Assembly (NCBI GenBank): GCA_046756945.1
Contig: JBHHXI010000005.1
Coordinates: 1-40,912 of the forward strand
DNA: 40,912 bases
Source: JACZQZ01 sp046756945
GTDB lineage: Bacteria > Pseudomonadota > Alphaproteobacteria > Rhodospirillales > 2-02-FULL-58-16
Reading direction: 5' to 3'
The translations under genes and the position numbers were made by a program. The notes beneath the pieces are model-generated. The model did not search any database. It was not told where the DNA came from and was given only the letters and a program-made list of their open reading frames with translations. Numbering within the stretch: position 1 is the stretch's first letter; each line of letters starts with the position of its first letter. Positions 8,046 through 16,192 of this stretch are shown here, piece by piece.

Positions 8046-8429
8046 CTATTTCCTCATGGCTTTGCTGTGGACGACCTTCTGGTAATAGTGCCGGTGGAGG
8101 ATCTCCGTCGCCTCGGCATAGCCGCGCGCCGCGTCCGCCTTGGCGATGGCGCGGGCGTGGTCATACGGGCCGACGGGCTTTTCGTGGCTGCGCCTGGCAA
8201 CGGCGACCAGGATCCTGGCGTTTGCGAGCAGGGTGTGGACCACGGACATTTCCGTCTTGTCCATCATCGTATCCATGACCGGCTTCAACTTCTGCATTTC
8301 CCCGGTGACCTTGTTGACGGCGGCCTCGGCGGCGGCGAGGTGCCTGGGGCATTCGAACGCCTGCGCACCCCAGGGAACGTGAATACCGAGCGCCGCAACC
8401 GAGGCGGCCAAGATCCATTTCGACGTCAT
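8046..8429 (-). CDS. Small exported protein, unknown function, paralogue of the one at 2120-2443
   Basis: A 127-residue protein with a signal peptide (residues 1-24, ending WGAQAF) and a helical mature part. It carries GPYDHARAIAKADAARGYA near the C-terminus, almost the same as the protein at 2120-2443. It has a single Cys-Pro-Arg-His but no CxxCH, so it is not a c-type cytochrome. The ATG at 8429 has AGGAGG upstream; that site lies inside the end of the preceding cytochrome gene, giving tight coupling. It closes the operon that begins with the cupredoxin. I do not recognise a family. Confidence 0.75.
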   Translation of the reverse strand: MTSKWILAASVAALGIHVPWGAQAFECPRHLAAAEAAVNKVTGEMQKLKPVMDTMMDKTEMSVVHTLLANARILVAVARRSHEKPVGPYDHARAIAKADAARGYAEATEILHRHYYQKVVHSKAMRK

Positions 8430-8430
8430 G

Positions 8431-8889
8431 TCATCCTCCTTTGGACCCGACGTTGCGTCGCCGGGTGCCGGTGTCCGGTTCCAGGCCGGTTTGGCGCGGG
8501 GCTCCTTCGGCAATTCCTTTCCTTCCTTCGCACGCGCACAGCTTCCTGAGATAGAGAACCAGCCCGTCTATTTCCTTTGCCGTGAGCACGCCTCCCCACG
8601 GCGGCATCAATTCCGACTTGCTGACGGCGTCGCCGCCCCGGGTAATGGCGAGCCTCAGGTCCTCGTCGCTGAGCCTGGACATATCCTTGGCGCTGGTATG
8701 GTCCCGTGGCGACACGGCAAGGGCGCCGGCCGTGTTGTTGATGCCTTCTCCGTTCGCCCGGGTGCCGTGGCACTGGACGCAGTAGAGGCGGTAATTCTGC
8801 TGGGGTGTTTCGGCGCGGCCGCCATCCGGCCCCGCCGCCAGGGCAATCGCAAACCCGAGCGCCAACAAACGTGCTTTCGACCTCACCAT
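8431..8889 (-). CDS. Periplasmic monohaem cytochrome c
   Basis: A 152-residue exported cytochrome. The signal peptide covers roughly residues 1-26 and is followed by the haem site CVQCH. LMPPWG supplies the likely methionine sixth ligand. The mature core closely resembles the protein at 28724-29101 (NYRLYCVQCHG vs FTFYCAQCHG; PRDHTSA vs PRNFTSA; shared PPWG and LRKLC motifs). A C-terminal tail rich in Arg, Gly and Thr is extra here. It lies 15 bases downstream of the diheme cytochrome, has GGGAGG before its ATG, and probably shuttles electrons to or from that protein. Confidence 0.92.
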   Translation of the reverse strand: MVRSKARLLALGFAIALAAGPDGGRAETPQQNYRLYCVQCHGTRANGEGINNTAGALAVSPRDHTSAKDMSRLSDEDLRLAITRGGDAVSKSELMPPWGGVLTAKEIDGLVLYLRKLCACEGRKGIAEGAPRQTGLEPDTGTRRRNVGSKGG

Positions 8890-8904
8890 GCCCGCCTCCC
8901 GCGG

Positions 8905-9603
8905 TCACTTCATCGACGAAACAAACAGGGTCAACAGCTCCCGCTTCCTGTGTGAGAGCGTGAACCTGGGCATCCATGTCTTGGGGTCCCAGTGTTGGGG
9001 ATCCTCGATTCGTGCATATACCCAGTCGGGGTTCAGTCTCTTTCCGGCCTCCGTCAGGTCCGGCCCGGATATGCCGCCCCGCGTCCTCTTTCCGAACCGG
9101 GCCATGTGGCATGCGACGCACGGGTAGCGCTTGGCGAACATCCGCCGCGCCCTGGCTTTACTGAACTTTTTCGCCGGATCGACGACCCCGGTCTTCATGG
9201 CGCGGTCCTTGAGCGTCATCAGGTGGTCGGCCACCGCTTCCGCCTCTTCGGGGCTTAGTTTGGCCGGGCAAGGTTTTATCGAGTCCTCGCGGATGGTGTC
9301 CTTGCCGCCCTCGGTGACGATATGGTTGAGGAACATCACGCCCGAACGCCGGATGACGGTCGGGTTCCGCAGCCACCCGACCAGCCACGGCCGGTTGAAC
9401 TTGCTGCCGGCGTAAAAAAGATCGGGTGCCTTCCTTTTCACGACATCCTGGAAAGTGGCCGGCGCCGGGCCGGTCAGGTTATGACAGGAGACGCACCTGT
9501 CTGCGACGATCGCCTTGCCGTCCAGGGTTTCCGTCCTCCCGGGCCCGGTGGCGAGCACGACGGCCCCCACCGCCGCACCCAACAGGACACTGTTCAGCCC
9601 CAT
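8905..9603 (-). CDS. Periplasmic diheme cytochrome c
   Basis: A 232-residue exported protein with a signal peptide (about 1-24). Haem sites are CVSCH (C37, C40, H41) and CVACH in the second half, so there are two class-I-like domains. The pattern YAGSKF-x-RPWLVGWL and the later GKRLNPDW are shared with the diheme protein at 28044-28706, showing common ancestry. It is followed by a monohaem cytochrome, exactly as in the second locus. Its position after a cupredoxin gene suggests a copper-protein-to-haem electron chain in the periplasm. The donor and acceptor are unknown. Confidence 0.93.
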   Translation of the reverse strand: MGLNSVLLGAAVGAVVLATGPGRTETLDGKAIVADRCVSCHNLTGPAPATFQDVVKRKAPDLFYAGSKFNRPWLVGWLRNPTVIRRSGVMFLNHIVTEGGKDTIREDSIKPCPAKLSPEEAEAVADHLMTLKDRAMKTGVVDPAKKFSKARARRMFAKRYPCVACHMARFGKRTRGGISGPDLTEAGKRLNPDWVYARIEDPQHWDPKTWMPRFTLSHRKRELLTLFVSSMK

Positions 9604-9727
9604 GGCGATATATCCATGATGAGGCGCCCGGCCGCGCCGCCCGGAGCCGGGCCCGCCGGGGCTTGGTTCCGGGCGGCCGGGGATACCAAAACGGGGGCGT
9701 CATTCGGGCCCCCGGGACTTACCGGAC

Positions 9728-10210
9728 TCACAGGATGGTGATCGTCCCGCGCATCCCTTTTTCCGCGTGGGTCTTGCCGTCCTTGTCCTTGATGCCACAC
9801 CGCATGTCGACGGTGCCCGTGGCCACCGGGACGAACCACCACTCGGTGGTTCCGCCGGGATAGATCTCGACCTCGCGGATGGCGCCCTTGATTTCGCCGA
9901 TGGTCTTGGCGCCCGGGCCAAGGTCGTCCATGACCTGGACCTTGCGGGTGTAGACCTTGCCGGCCAGGCCCAGGGAGGTGAAGTAGTGCTTGCTGTTGGA
10001 AGGATTGTGAATCACCAGCTTATAGAGCTTGCCCGTCTGGAAGGTCAGCTTGTCCGGATAGTACCGGTGCTTGTCCACGCCGTCCTTGCCGAGATCCAGC
10101 CGGACCTCGATGGGTTTCTGCTTGGCGAGGTTACCGCCTGCGAAGGCGGCGGGCGCGAACAGAAGGGCGGCGCCGACAGCGGCGGCCGCCATCAATGGCA
10201 ATGTACGCAT
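9728..10210 (-). CDS. Exported cupredoxin (plastocyanin-like blue copper protein)
   Basis: A 160-residue protein with a signal peptide ending AFAGG. A cupredoxin beta-sandwich contains likely type-1 copper ligands H75 (SKHYF), C138 (MRCG), H148 (KTHAE) and M153 (KGMRG), the His/Cys/His/Met set. The Cys-to-His spacing of ten is longer than in plastocyanin, so exact geometry is uncertain. The ATG at 10210 has GGAGG eight bases upstream; a GTG at 10213 is the alternative. It is the first gene of a cupredoxin, diheme c, monohaem c, small-protein operon. The 140 bases upstream hold the promoter, but no clear operator was identified. Confidence 0.87.
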   Translation of the reverse strand: MRTLPLMAAAAVGAALLFAPAAFAGGNLAKQKPIEVRLDLGKDGVDKHRYYPDKLTFQTGKLYKLVIHNPSNSKHYFTSLGLAGKVYTRKVQVMDDLGPGAKTIGEIKGAIREVEIYPGGTTEWWFVPVATGTVDMRCGIKDKDGKTHAEKGMRGTITIL

Positions 10211-10350
10211 CACCAGATCCTCCTTGACTGATAGGGCAGGAAACGGCCCAGCCTCGCGGGCCGGGCGTTCCAGCCAGTGCGTATCTCGAGTAGCACTGCG
10301 CGGTAGTGAAGGAAATCCGGGAGTCCGCGTGGCGGATTAGGTACTTCCCC

Positions 10351-10962
10351 TTAGCCGAGGTCCAGAATGGTGACCATTTTCACCAGGTCCGCCAATGACT
10401 TGGCCTGCATCTTGGCCATCGCGTTGGAACGGTGGATCTCGACGGTTCTTTCGCTGATGTCGAGGCGGCGGGCGACGCCCTTGTTGGTTTCACCGGCCAC
10501 GACCATGTCCAGGACCTGGCGCTCGCGCGGTGTCAGCCGTTCCACCCGGGCCATGATCTGGTCCCGTCTGACGCGGCTGCTGCCGGCGTCGACGCTTTTG
10601 GCCACCGCCTTCTGGATGCGATCGAGCAACAGCTCGTTGTTGAACGGCTTTTCGATGAAGTCGACGGCGCCGGCCTTCATGGCGTGAACGGCCACCTGCA
10701 CGTCGCCGTGGCCGGTGAGGATAATGACCGGCAGGCGGATCGCGCGCTCGGTCAGTTCCTTCTGTAACTCCAGGCCGCTCATACCCGGCATGCGTATGTC
10801 CAGCAGAAGGCATCCCGGCCGGCCCGGTTCGTAGGCGTCGAGAAACTCCCGGGCCGAGGCGTAGGCCTCGACCCGGAGATCGACCGATGCGATCAGCCCG
10901 CACAGGAAACGGCGCACGGCCTGGTCGTCGTCGACAACGAAAACGGTCGGTTCAGGCGTCAT
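10351..10962 (-). CDS. FixJ/NarL-type two-component response regulator
   Basis: A 203-residue DNA-binding regulator. The receiver domain (about 5-120) has the acidic pair at residues 11-13, phospho-acceptor D55 (LLLDIRMPGMSG), a TGHGD switch region and the lysine in EKPF. A LuxR-type HTH follows (about 137-200, LTPRERQVLDMVVAGETNKG). The domain order and sequence fit the FixJ/TodT subgroup. The start at 10962 overlaps the kinase stop by 11 bases, making this a coupled kinase-regulator pair. Its targets are not shown, but the respiratory genes on either side are natural candidates. Confidence 0.95.
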   Translation of the reverse strand: MTPEPTVFVVDDDQAVRRFLCGLIASVDLRVEAYASAREFLDAYEPGRPGCLLLDIRMPGMSGLELQKELTERAIRLPVIILTGHGDVQVAVHAMKAGAVDFIEKPFNNELLLDRIQKAVAKSVDAGSSRVRRDQIMARVERLTPRERQVLDMVVAGETNKGVARRLDISERTVEIHRSNAMAKMQAKSLADLVKMVTILDLG

Positions 10963-12940
10963 CGGAGCGCCTTTCCTCGGCGGCGGGGAGGGTGAAACGG
11001 AACACGGTGCCGGTGTCGCTGTCCGAGGTGGCCCACAGGCGGCCGCCATGGGCCTCGATGATCGAACGGCTTATGGACAGGCCCATGCCGAGGCCGGTGG
11101 CCTTGGTGGTGAAGAAGGGATCGAAGACCCGTTCCAGGGTTTCCGGCGGTATTCCTTCGCCGGTGTCGTGGACGGTCGTCTCGACCACGGCGTCCCGGCC
11201 CGCGGACGTGTGGATGGTGAGATGCCTTGAGGACGAACGGCTTTCGCTCATCGCCTCCATGCCATTGTGGGCGAGGTTCAGGATGACCTGCTGAATCTGG
11301 AAGGAATCGGCGACGACCGGGGGCAGGCCGTCGGCAAGGTCCAGCTTGATGGCGGCGCCGTGTTCGCGGGCGTCGGAGCGAAGCAGGTCGGCCACGTTGC
11401 GGATCGCCGCGTTGACGTCGATTGCCCGCCTCTCGCGGTCCTCCTTTTGAATGAAACTGCGGACGCGGCGGACGATCTCGTTCGCCCGGTCGGCCTGCTC
11501 GGCCACCTGCTCCATGGCATCCACAAGGTCCCCCGGCCTGGCCCCGTTTGAACGCAGTCTGTCCAGGCACACCTGGGCGCACCCGGAGATGACGGTCAGC
11601 GGCTGGTTGAGTTCGTGCGCCAGGCTGGTGGCCATTTCCCCCATGATAATGACGGCTCCGGCGTGGGCCAGTTCGTCCCGGTGCCGCCGCGCCTCGTCCT
11701 CGGCCCGCTTGCGCTCCGTGATGTCCTCGGAGATACCAAGGAAGTGCGTGACGCCGCCGTCGTGATCGGTGATCGGCAGGATGGAGGTCGAGGCCCAGTA
11801 AAGGTGTCCGTTTTTTTTCCGGTTATGCATCTCGCCGCGCCATTCCTTTCCGGCGATTATGGTGTTCCACAGCTCCTCGTATTCCTCGGCAGACATATGA
11901 CCGGACTTGAGGACACGCGGTGTCTTTCCCGCAACGTCCTCGAGGGCGTATCCGGTCACCTCGGTGAACCGGGTGTTCACGTATTCGATGTTGCCCGAGA
12001 GATCGGTGATGATGGTCATGGCCGGGCTCTGCTCCACGGCGCGCGACAGCTTGCGCAGGCTTTCCTCGACCTGCCTGCGCTCGGCGATCTCCTCGGTGAG
12101 CTCCCGCGTCCGCGTTGCGACCCGTTGTTCCAGCTCGTCGTGGGCTTCCTTGAGCGCCCGCTGCGCCTTTCTGCGCCCGCTGACTTCGCCCTCGAGGGTC
12201 GCGTATTGCTGGGTGAGGATGCGGTCGGCGCGCCTAACGATCAGCACCAGGCCTCCATACAACAATCCGAAGACCAGCACGAAGCCGGCCAAGAGTCTGA
12301 TCGTGGCGCCCTCGATCCTGTCCACCAGCGGGGTCACGTCCGAATACAGCTCGAAGACCCCCTCGATGGGGCCGTTGCCGGGGCGGATCGGAAGATAGCT
12401 TTCAACCAGATCCCGGTTCAGGACCTCGCCGGAGAAGGCGCTGAACGTGTCGCGGTAGGTTAGTTTGCTGGCCGGGATTCCATCCCGCGCCGCGGCGATC
12501 AACGCCGGATTGTTGACCCTATAGACGCCGATCTCGCCGGGTTCCGACGAATAGACCGTAAGCCCGTCGAGATTGTAGATCTTGACCTTGAGCACCGGCA
12601 GTCCGCTCATGAGCCCCTTCAGGGCTTCGTGGATCTTCCGGGTTTCCGGGCGCGCCTGCAGGGTGTCGCCATCGATTCCGGGGGTTGCGGCGACATAGGA
12701 GGAAAATTTCGGCCAGATGATGTTGGCGAAGGACCGCACCAGCACCAGGTTCTGGTTTTCCGCCAATTCCACGAGGTCGTTCACCGCACTCTGCCGGTAA
12801 ACGACCAACAGCACGGCGGTGACCGCGACAATGGCGAGCGCACTGGTGAGAGAGAAGTAGCGGAGAAGCCTGAACACCGTTCTTCGCCCCCGAGCGTGTT
12901 GGCCCGAACCAGGGCGTGTAGTAATGCCGCCGCCGGCCAC
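10952..12940 (-). CDS. PAS-domain sensor histidine kinase (FixL/DctB-like class)
   Basis: A 662-residue membrane kinase. Transmembrane helices lie at about 31-48 and 215-235 and flank a roughly 165-residue periplasmic sensor. A coiled-coil region (240-300) and a PAS domain with PAC motif (300-412) follow. The dimerisation/phosphoacceptor box has H442 (SLAHELNQPL), and the HATPase domain has N and G boxes (HDTGEGIP, GLGMGLSIS). The PAS lacks an obvious FixL-style haem histidine, so direct oxygen sensing by haem is not supported. The predicted start is a GTG at 12940 with a weak ribosome site; a start about 20 codons further in is possible. It is divergent from the peroxidase/Idr-like cluster. 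Confidence 0.93.
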   Translation of the reverse strand: MAGGGITTRPGSGQHARGRRTVFRLLRYFSLTSALAIVAVTAVLLVVYRQSAVNDLVELAENQNLVLVRSFANIIWPKFSSYVAATPGIDGDTLQARPETRKIHEALKGLMSGLPVLKVKIYNLDGLTVYSSEPGEIGVYRVNNPALIAAARDGIPASKLTYRDTFSAFSGEVLNRDLVESYLPIRPGNGPIEGVFELYSDVTPLVDRIEGATIRLLAGFVLVFGLLYGGLVLIVRRADRILTQQYATLEGEVSGRRKAQRALKEAHDELEQRVATRTRELTEEIAERRQVEESLRKLSRAVEQSPAMTIITDLSGNIEYVNTRFTEVTGYALEDVAGKTPRVLKSGHMSAEEYEELWNTIIAGKEWRGEMHNRKKNGHLYWASTSILPITDHDGGVTHFLGISEDITERKRAEDEARRHRDELAHAGAVIIMGEMATSLAHELNQPLTVISGCAQVCLDRLRSNGARPGDLVDAMEQVAEQADRANEIVRRVRSFIQKEDRERRAIDVNAAIRNVADLLRSDAREHGAAIKLDLADGLPPVVADSFQIQQVILNLAHNGMEAMSESRSSSRHLTIHTSAGRDAVVETTVHDTGEGIPPETLERVFDPFFTTKATGLGMGLSISRSIIEAHGGRLWATSDSDTGTVFRFTLPAAEERRSDDA

Positions 12941-13294
12941 CCGCTTTGACGGCGGTCAATTCCCCCGACATGCCGCCGATACCCGCTTGAGCCGCCTGGA
13001 CGGGCCGGGCCGAACCCGGCGTCGCGGCGTCGCGCGTTTTCCCCGGCCGATTTCCGAGGCACCCGCCGGTGAAAAATTTCGGCCGGACTGCGTTCGGACG
13101 GCGACGCGGCCAGGACAATTCCGGGGCGGGTTGGGTGCGGACCGGGCGCCGGGCGGTGTGTCCGACGATTCCGTCATCTTAGACTTGATGTAAATCAAGG
13201 TGGGGCAATTCCCGCAAACCTAATCTTTCCCTCCGAACAAAAACCTTGTTTCTTTGCCGCGGCAGAACCTGCCGTTGCGCGGGAGGGGAGCCCC
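12941..13294. other. Divergent intergenic regulatory region
   Basis: A 354-base gap separates the leftward sensor kinase gene from the rightward peroxidase gene. No credible gene is seen. It contains a perfect FNR/FixK palindrome at 13185-13198, about 97 bases before the peroxidase start. It probably holds promoters for both directions. The peroxidase ATG is preceded by a GGGAGGGGAG stretch. Confidence 0.6.
13185..13198. promoter_or_regulatory. Perfect FNR/FixK/DNR operator
   Basis: TTGATGTAAATCAA matches TTGAT-N4-ATCAA at every defined position. It lies about 97 bases upstream of the first cytochrome c peroxidase ATG; such peroxidase genes are classical FNR-family targets. It implies low-oxygen activation of the peroxidase/Rieske/molybdenum cluster, and possibly of the long rightward gene run behind it. 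The opposite-facing kinase could also be influenced. Confidence 0.75.
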
Positions 13295-14416
13295 ATGAAC
13301 GTCGGTATACCCACCAGAATTGGTCAGAGCATTGTCGCCGCCGCCGCACTTTTTGTTGCCGCGGCGGTTTCCTCCACCGTCGGGGCGACCGAGGATTTCG
13401 GCCCGGTGAAGCCTTTGAAAGTGAACGCCAAGAAGGCGGCGCTGGGCAAACGGCTGTTCTTCGACAAGCGCCTGTCCGGCGATTCGGCGATCAGTTGCGC
13501 CACCTGTCACATTCCGGAAAAAGGGTTTTCGGACGGCCTGGCGCTGTCCAAGGCCTATCCCGGCTCCGACGGCTTCCGCAACACGCCGACCCTCATCAAC
13601 ACCGCGTACAAGACGGCGTGGTTCCACGACGGACGTCTCGGCACCAACCTCAACGACGTCACCCGCGAAATGATCACCGAGACGTACATGATGAACATGG
13701 ACATGCGCCTGATGCAGGAACGCATCAAGCAGGATCCGGTGTACGTGAAAATGTTCAAGGACGCCGGATACGGCGAGCCCAGCAACGGGTCCGTGCGCAA
13801 GGCCATCCCGGAATACCTGAAGACCCTGACGTCGCGGGGCGCGCCCTTCGATTCGGGCCAGTTGTCCGCCGCGGCGAAACGCGGATTCCAATTGTTCAAG
13901 GGCAAGGCAGGGTGCGCGACCTGTCACTCCGGGCCCCGATTTACCGACGACACGCCGCACAACACCGGTGTTCCCGACAACCCGGAGATCTGGAAAAACC
14001 CGCGGCGGCACCTGACCTTCGTCACCTTCGCCATGTTCATGGGCGTGGAGAATTTCAGGAACATCCGCCGCGACGCGGGCGCCCATGTGCGCTCGCACGC
14101 GAGCAACGGCTCGGACATCGGCAAGTTCATGACGCCCACCTTGCGCGAGCTGAAATACACCGCCCCCTACATGCACAACGGCATGTTCAAGACCCTGAAA
14201 CAGGTGGTCGCCTTCTACAACAACGGCGGCGGTGACGATGCCAACAAGGATCGCGCATTGAAGCCCCTGAACCTGTCCACCCGGGAACAAGGCGACCTTA
14301 TCGCCTTTCTCGAGACCCTCTCGGGCGCGCCCCTCACCGGGCCCGAGTTTGTTTGGAAGGGCAAGATTCCGGCCAATTACACGGCGATCAAGAACTGGCG
14401 CGGCGCCAGGAACTAG
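13295..14416 (+). CDS. Diheme cytochrome c peroxidase (CCP/MauG family), copy 1
   Basis: A 373-residue periplasmic enzyme with a signal peptide (about 1-31). Two haem sites are seen: C68-x2-C71-H72 (CATCH) and C207-x2-C210-H211 (CATCH). Family motifs include LGKRLFFDKRLSGD, RNTPTL, FHDGR and the C-terminal YMHNGMFKTL-VVAFYNNGG. The family reduces hydrogen peroxide to water using cytochrome c or cupredoxin electrons. It is the first gene behind the FNR box and is followed after 10 bases by a second peroxidase. Paired diheme peroxidases next to Aio-like A and B subunits are a hallmark of iodate reductase (idrABP1P2) loci, where they are designated IdrP1 and IdrP2. Confidence 0.95.
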   Translation: MNVGIPTRIGQSIVAAAALFVAAAVSSTVGATEDFGPVKPLKVNAKKAALGKRLFFDKRLSGDSAISCATCHIPEKGFSDGLALSKAYPGSDGFRNTPTLINTAYKTAWFHDGRLGTNLNDVTREMITETYMMNMDMRLMQERIKQDPVYVKMFKDAGYGEPSNGSVRKAIPEYLKTLTSRGAPFDSGQLSAAAKRGFQLFKGKAGCATCHSGPRFTDDTPHNTGVPDNPEIWKNPRRHLTFVTFAMFMGVENFRNIRRDAGAHVRSHASNGSDIGKFMTPTLRELKYTAPYMHNGMFKTLKQVVAFYNNGGGDDANKDRALKPLNLSTREQGDLIAFLETLSGAPLTGPEFVWKGKIPANYTAIKNWRGARN

Positions 14417-14426
14417 GAGGCGAGCA

Positions 14427-15575
14427 ATGAAAACCGGCAAGACGATATCCAGTATTCTCGTGGGCTTGGTCGCCGGGGTCGCGCCCTTTGGCCTGCCCGC
14501 CGGCGCCCAGGCGGACACGAACCCGCCGCTCGCCGCCCTCGGGCCGCCGCCGGTGCCACCCGACAACCCACAGACGCCGGAGAAGATCGAGCTCGGAAAA
14601 TTGTTGTTTTTCGACACCCGGTTGAGCGGCGACGCGTCGGTGGGCTGTGCCACCTGTCACGAGCCCGATCAGGGTTGGGGGTTCTCCAACGACATCTCGC
14701 GCGGGTACCCGGGCACGATCCACTGGCGCAACAGCCAGACCGTGATCAACGCCGCCTATTACAACAAGCTGTTCTGGGCCGGCGCCGCCAAGTCCCTGGA
14801 GGCCCAGGCCCCGTCCGCGGCGAAGGGGGCGGTCGCCGGCAACGGCGAGAGCGACATGATGGAGGCCCGCCTCGCCTTCATTCCGGAGTACCGCGAACGT
14901 TTCAAGAAGGTCTTCGGCGATGCCTGGCCAAAGCTCAGCAACGCCTGGAAGGCGATTGCCGCCTTCGAGCGCACCCTGGTTCAGACGGACACGCCTTTCG
15001 ACAACTACATGCGGGGCGACAAGGGGGCGCTTAGCGACCAGCAGAAGCGCGGCCTCAAGCTGTTCACCGGCAAGGCCAACTGCATCGAGTGCCATAACGG
15101 TCCGCTGCTGAGCGATCAGAAATTCTACAACCTCGGCGTGCCCCCGGCGGAGCGTTGGGAGAACAACGGCCTCGCCCAGGTCACCTTCCGCTACGAGCAG
15201 TACGCCAAGGGCGTGCCCGAGGATATGTACCGCGCGATCAAGGACGACGCCGGTCTCTACTACCGGACCAAACGGGAAGAGGACAAGGGCAAGTTCCGCA
15301 CGCCGTCGCTGCGCTACACGCTCTATACGGCGCCCTACATGCACAACGGCGCGTTCTTCGAGCTCCAGGAAGTGGTCGAGTTCTACAACGAGGGCGGCGG
15401 CAAGAACGAGTTCGCCGCCACCAAGACCAAGCTTCTCAAGCCGCTTGATCTGAGCGACGAGGAAGTCGAGGACCTGATCGCCTTCCTCGAGTCCCTGAGC
15501 GGGGCCGAGATCAAGATGAAAACGCCGAAACTTCCGCCTTATGCGCCGCTGCCGGACGTGGCGGACGCACACTAA
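14427..15575 (+). CDS. Diheme cytochrome c peroxidase (CCP/MauG family), copy 2
   Basis: A 382-residue exported peroxidase with a signal peptide ending AGAQA. Haem sites are C74-x2-C77-H78 (CATCH) and C219-x2-C222-H223 (CIECH). LGKLLFFDTRLSGD, FERTL, TPSLRY and APYMHNGAFFELQEV confirm the family. It is a paralogue of copy 1 but clearly diverged, so the pair is not a recent duplication. AGGAGG precedes the ATG at 14427; in-frame codons further upstream belong to the overlapping tail of copy 1. It is followed after 14 bases by the Rieske gene, and co-transcription is very likely. A peroxide-removal role beside an oxyanion-type molybdoenzyme is inferred. Confidence 0.95.
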   Translation: MKTGKTISSILVGLVAGVAPFGLPAGAQADTNPPLAALGPPPVPPDNPQTPEKIELGKLLFFDTRLSGDASVGCATCHEPDQGWGFSNDISRGYPGTIHWRNSQTVINAAYYNKLFWAGAAKSLEAQAPSAAKGAVAGNGESDMMEARLAFIPEYRERFKKVFGDAWPKLSNAWKAIAAFERTLVQTDTPFDNYMRGDKGALSDQQKRGLKLFTGKANCIECHNGPLLSDQKFYNLGVPPAERWENNGLAQVTFRYEQYAKGVPEDMYRAIKDDAGLYYRTKREEDKGKFRTPSLRYTLYTAPYMHNGAFFELQEVVEFYNEGGGKNEFAATKTKLLKPLDLSDEEVEDLIAFLESLSGAEIKMKTPKLPPYAPLPDVADAH

Positions 15576-15589
15576 GGGAGGCTGAGAAA

Positions 15590-16180
15590 ATGACTGCGCA
15601 ACTGCAAACGCCCGTTGCCACGACGCCGGAGATGGCGGACGCGAAAACGCACCGACCCGGCAAGTGCCTGATGTCGCGGCGGCGGTTCCTTCTGACCTCC
15701 GGCGTGGCGACGGCGACGGTGATGGTGGTGGTCAACGCGGGCACGCCGTTTGCCGCGGAAGTGCCCGGCGTGGTCGCCACCTACCCACGCAAGCTGATCG
15801 CCAAGCTGAGCTCCCTCAAGACCGATAAGCCGCTGGACTTCCAATACCCCGACGAGGGCGCCTATGCGGAGTCGTTGATCGTCAAGCTCGGCGTTGCGGC
15901 CGGCGGCGGCATCGGGCCGAAGCGGGACGTGGTCGCCTTCAATTACTTCTGCACCCATCAGGGCGGTGACCTGTCGGGCACCTACAAGGGGGATACCAAG
16001 TCCCTGGGCGCCTGCCCCTTGCACCTCTCCACCTACGATCTGACCCGGTACGGGATTCTGATCTCCGGACAGGCGTATCAGAGCCTGCCCCAGGTGCTCC
16101 TTGAACTGGAGGGGGACAACATATTCGCCGTCGGCGTATTCGGCCTGATCTTCGGCCGCTACGACAATCTGCAGGGTTAG
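15590..16180 (+). CDS. Aio/Idr-type Rieske [2Fe-2S] small subunit
   Basis: A 196-residue Rieske protein with a Tat signal (SRRRFLLTSG, residues 29-38). Cluster ligands are C121 and H123 (CTHQGG) and C142 and H145 (CPLH). The flanks DFQYPDEG, LPQVLLELEGDNIFAVGV and GLIFGR match arsenite oxidase small subunits. The two extra cysteines that form a disulfide in typical AioB (CTHxGC and CPCH) are Gly126 and Leu144 here. The Tat signal on this subunit probably carries the signal-less large subunit across the membrane, as in arsenite oxidase. It lies 12 bases before the large-subunit gene. It may be an IdrB or AioB homologue. Confidence 0.93.
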   Translation: MTAQLQTPVATTPEMADAKTHRPGKCLMSRRRFLLTSGVATATVMVVVNAGTPFAAEVPGVVATYPRKLIAKLSSLKTDKPLDFQYPDEGAYAESLIVKLGVAAGGGIGPKRDVVAFNYFCTHQGGDLSGTYKGDTKSLGACPLHLSTYDLTRYGILISGQAYQSLPQVLLELEGDNIFAVGVFGLIFGRYDNLQG

Positions 16181-16192
16181 GGAGGACGCGCA

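Noticed and set aside
10952..12940. FixL-type haem oxygen sensor
   Set aside because: The PAS domain lacks a recognisable haem-binding histidine, so only a PAS kinase is claimed.
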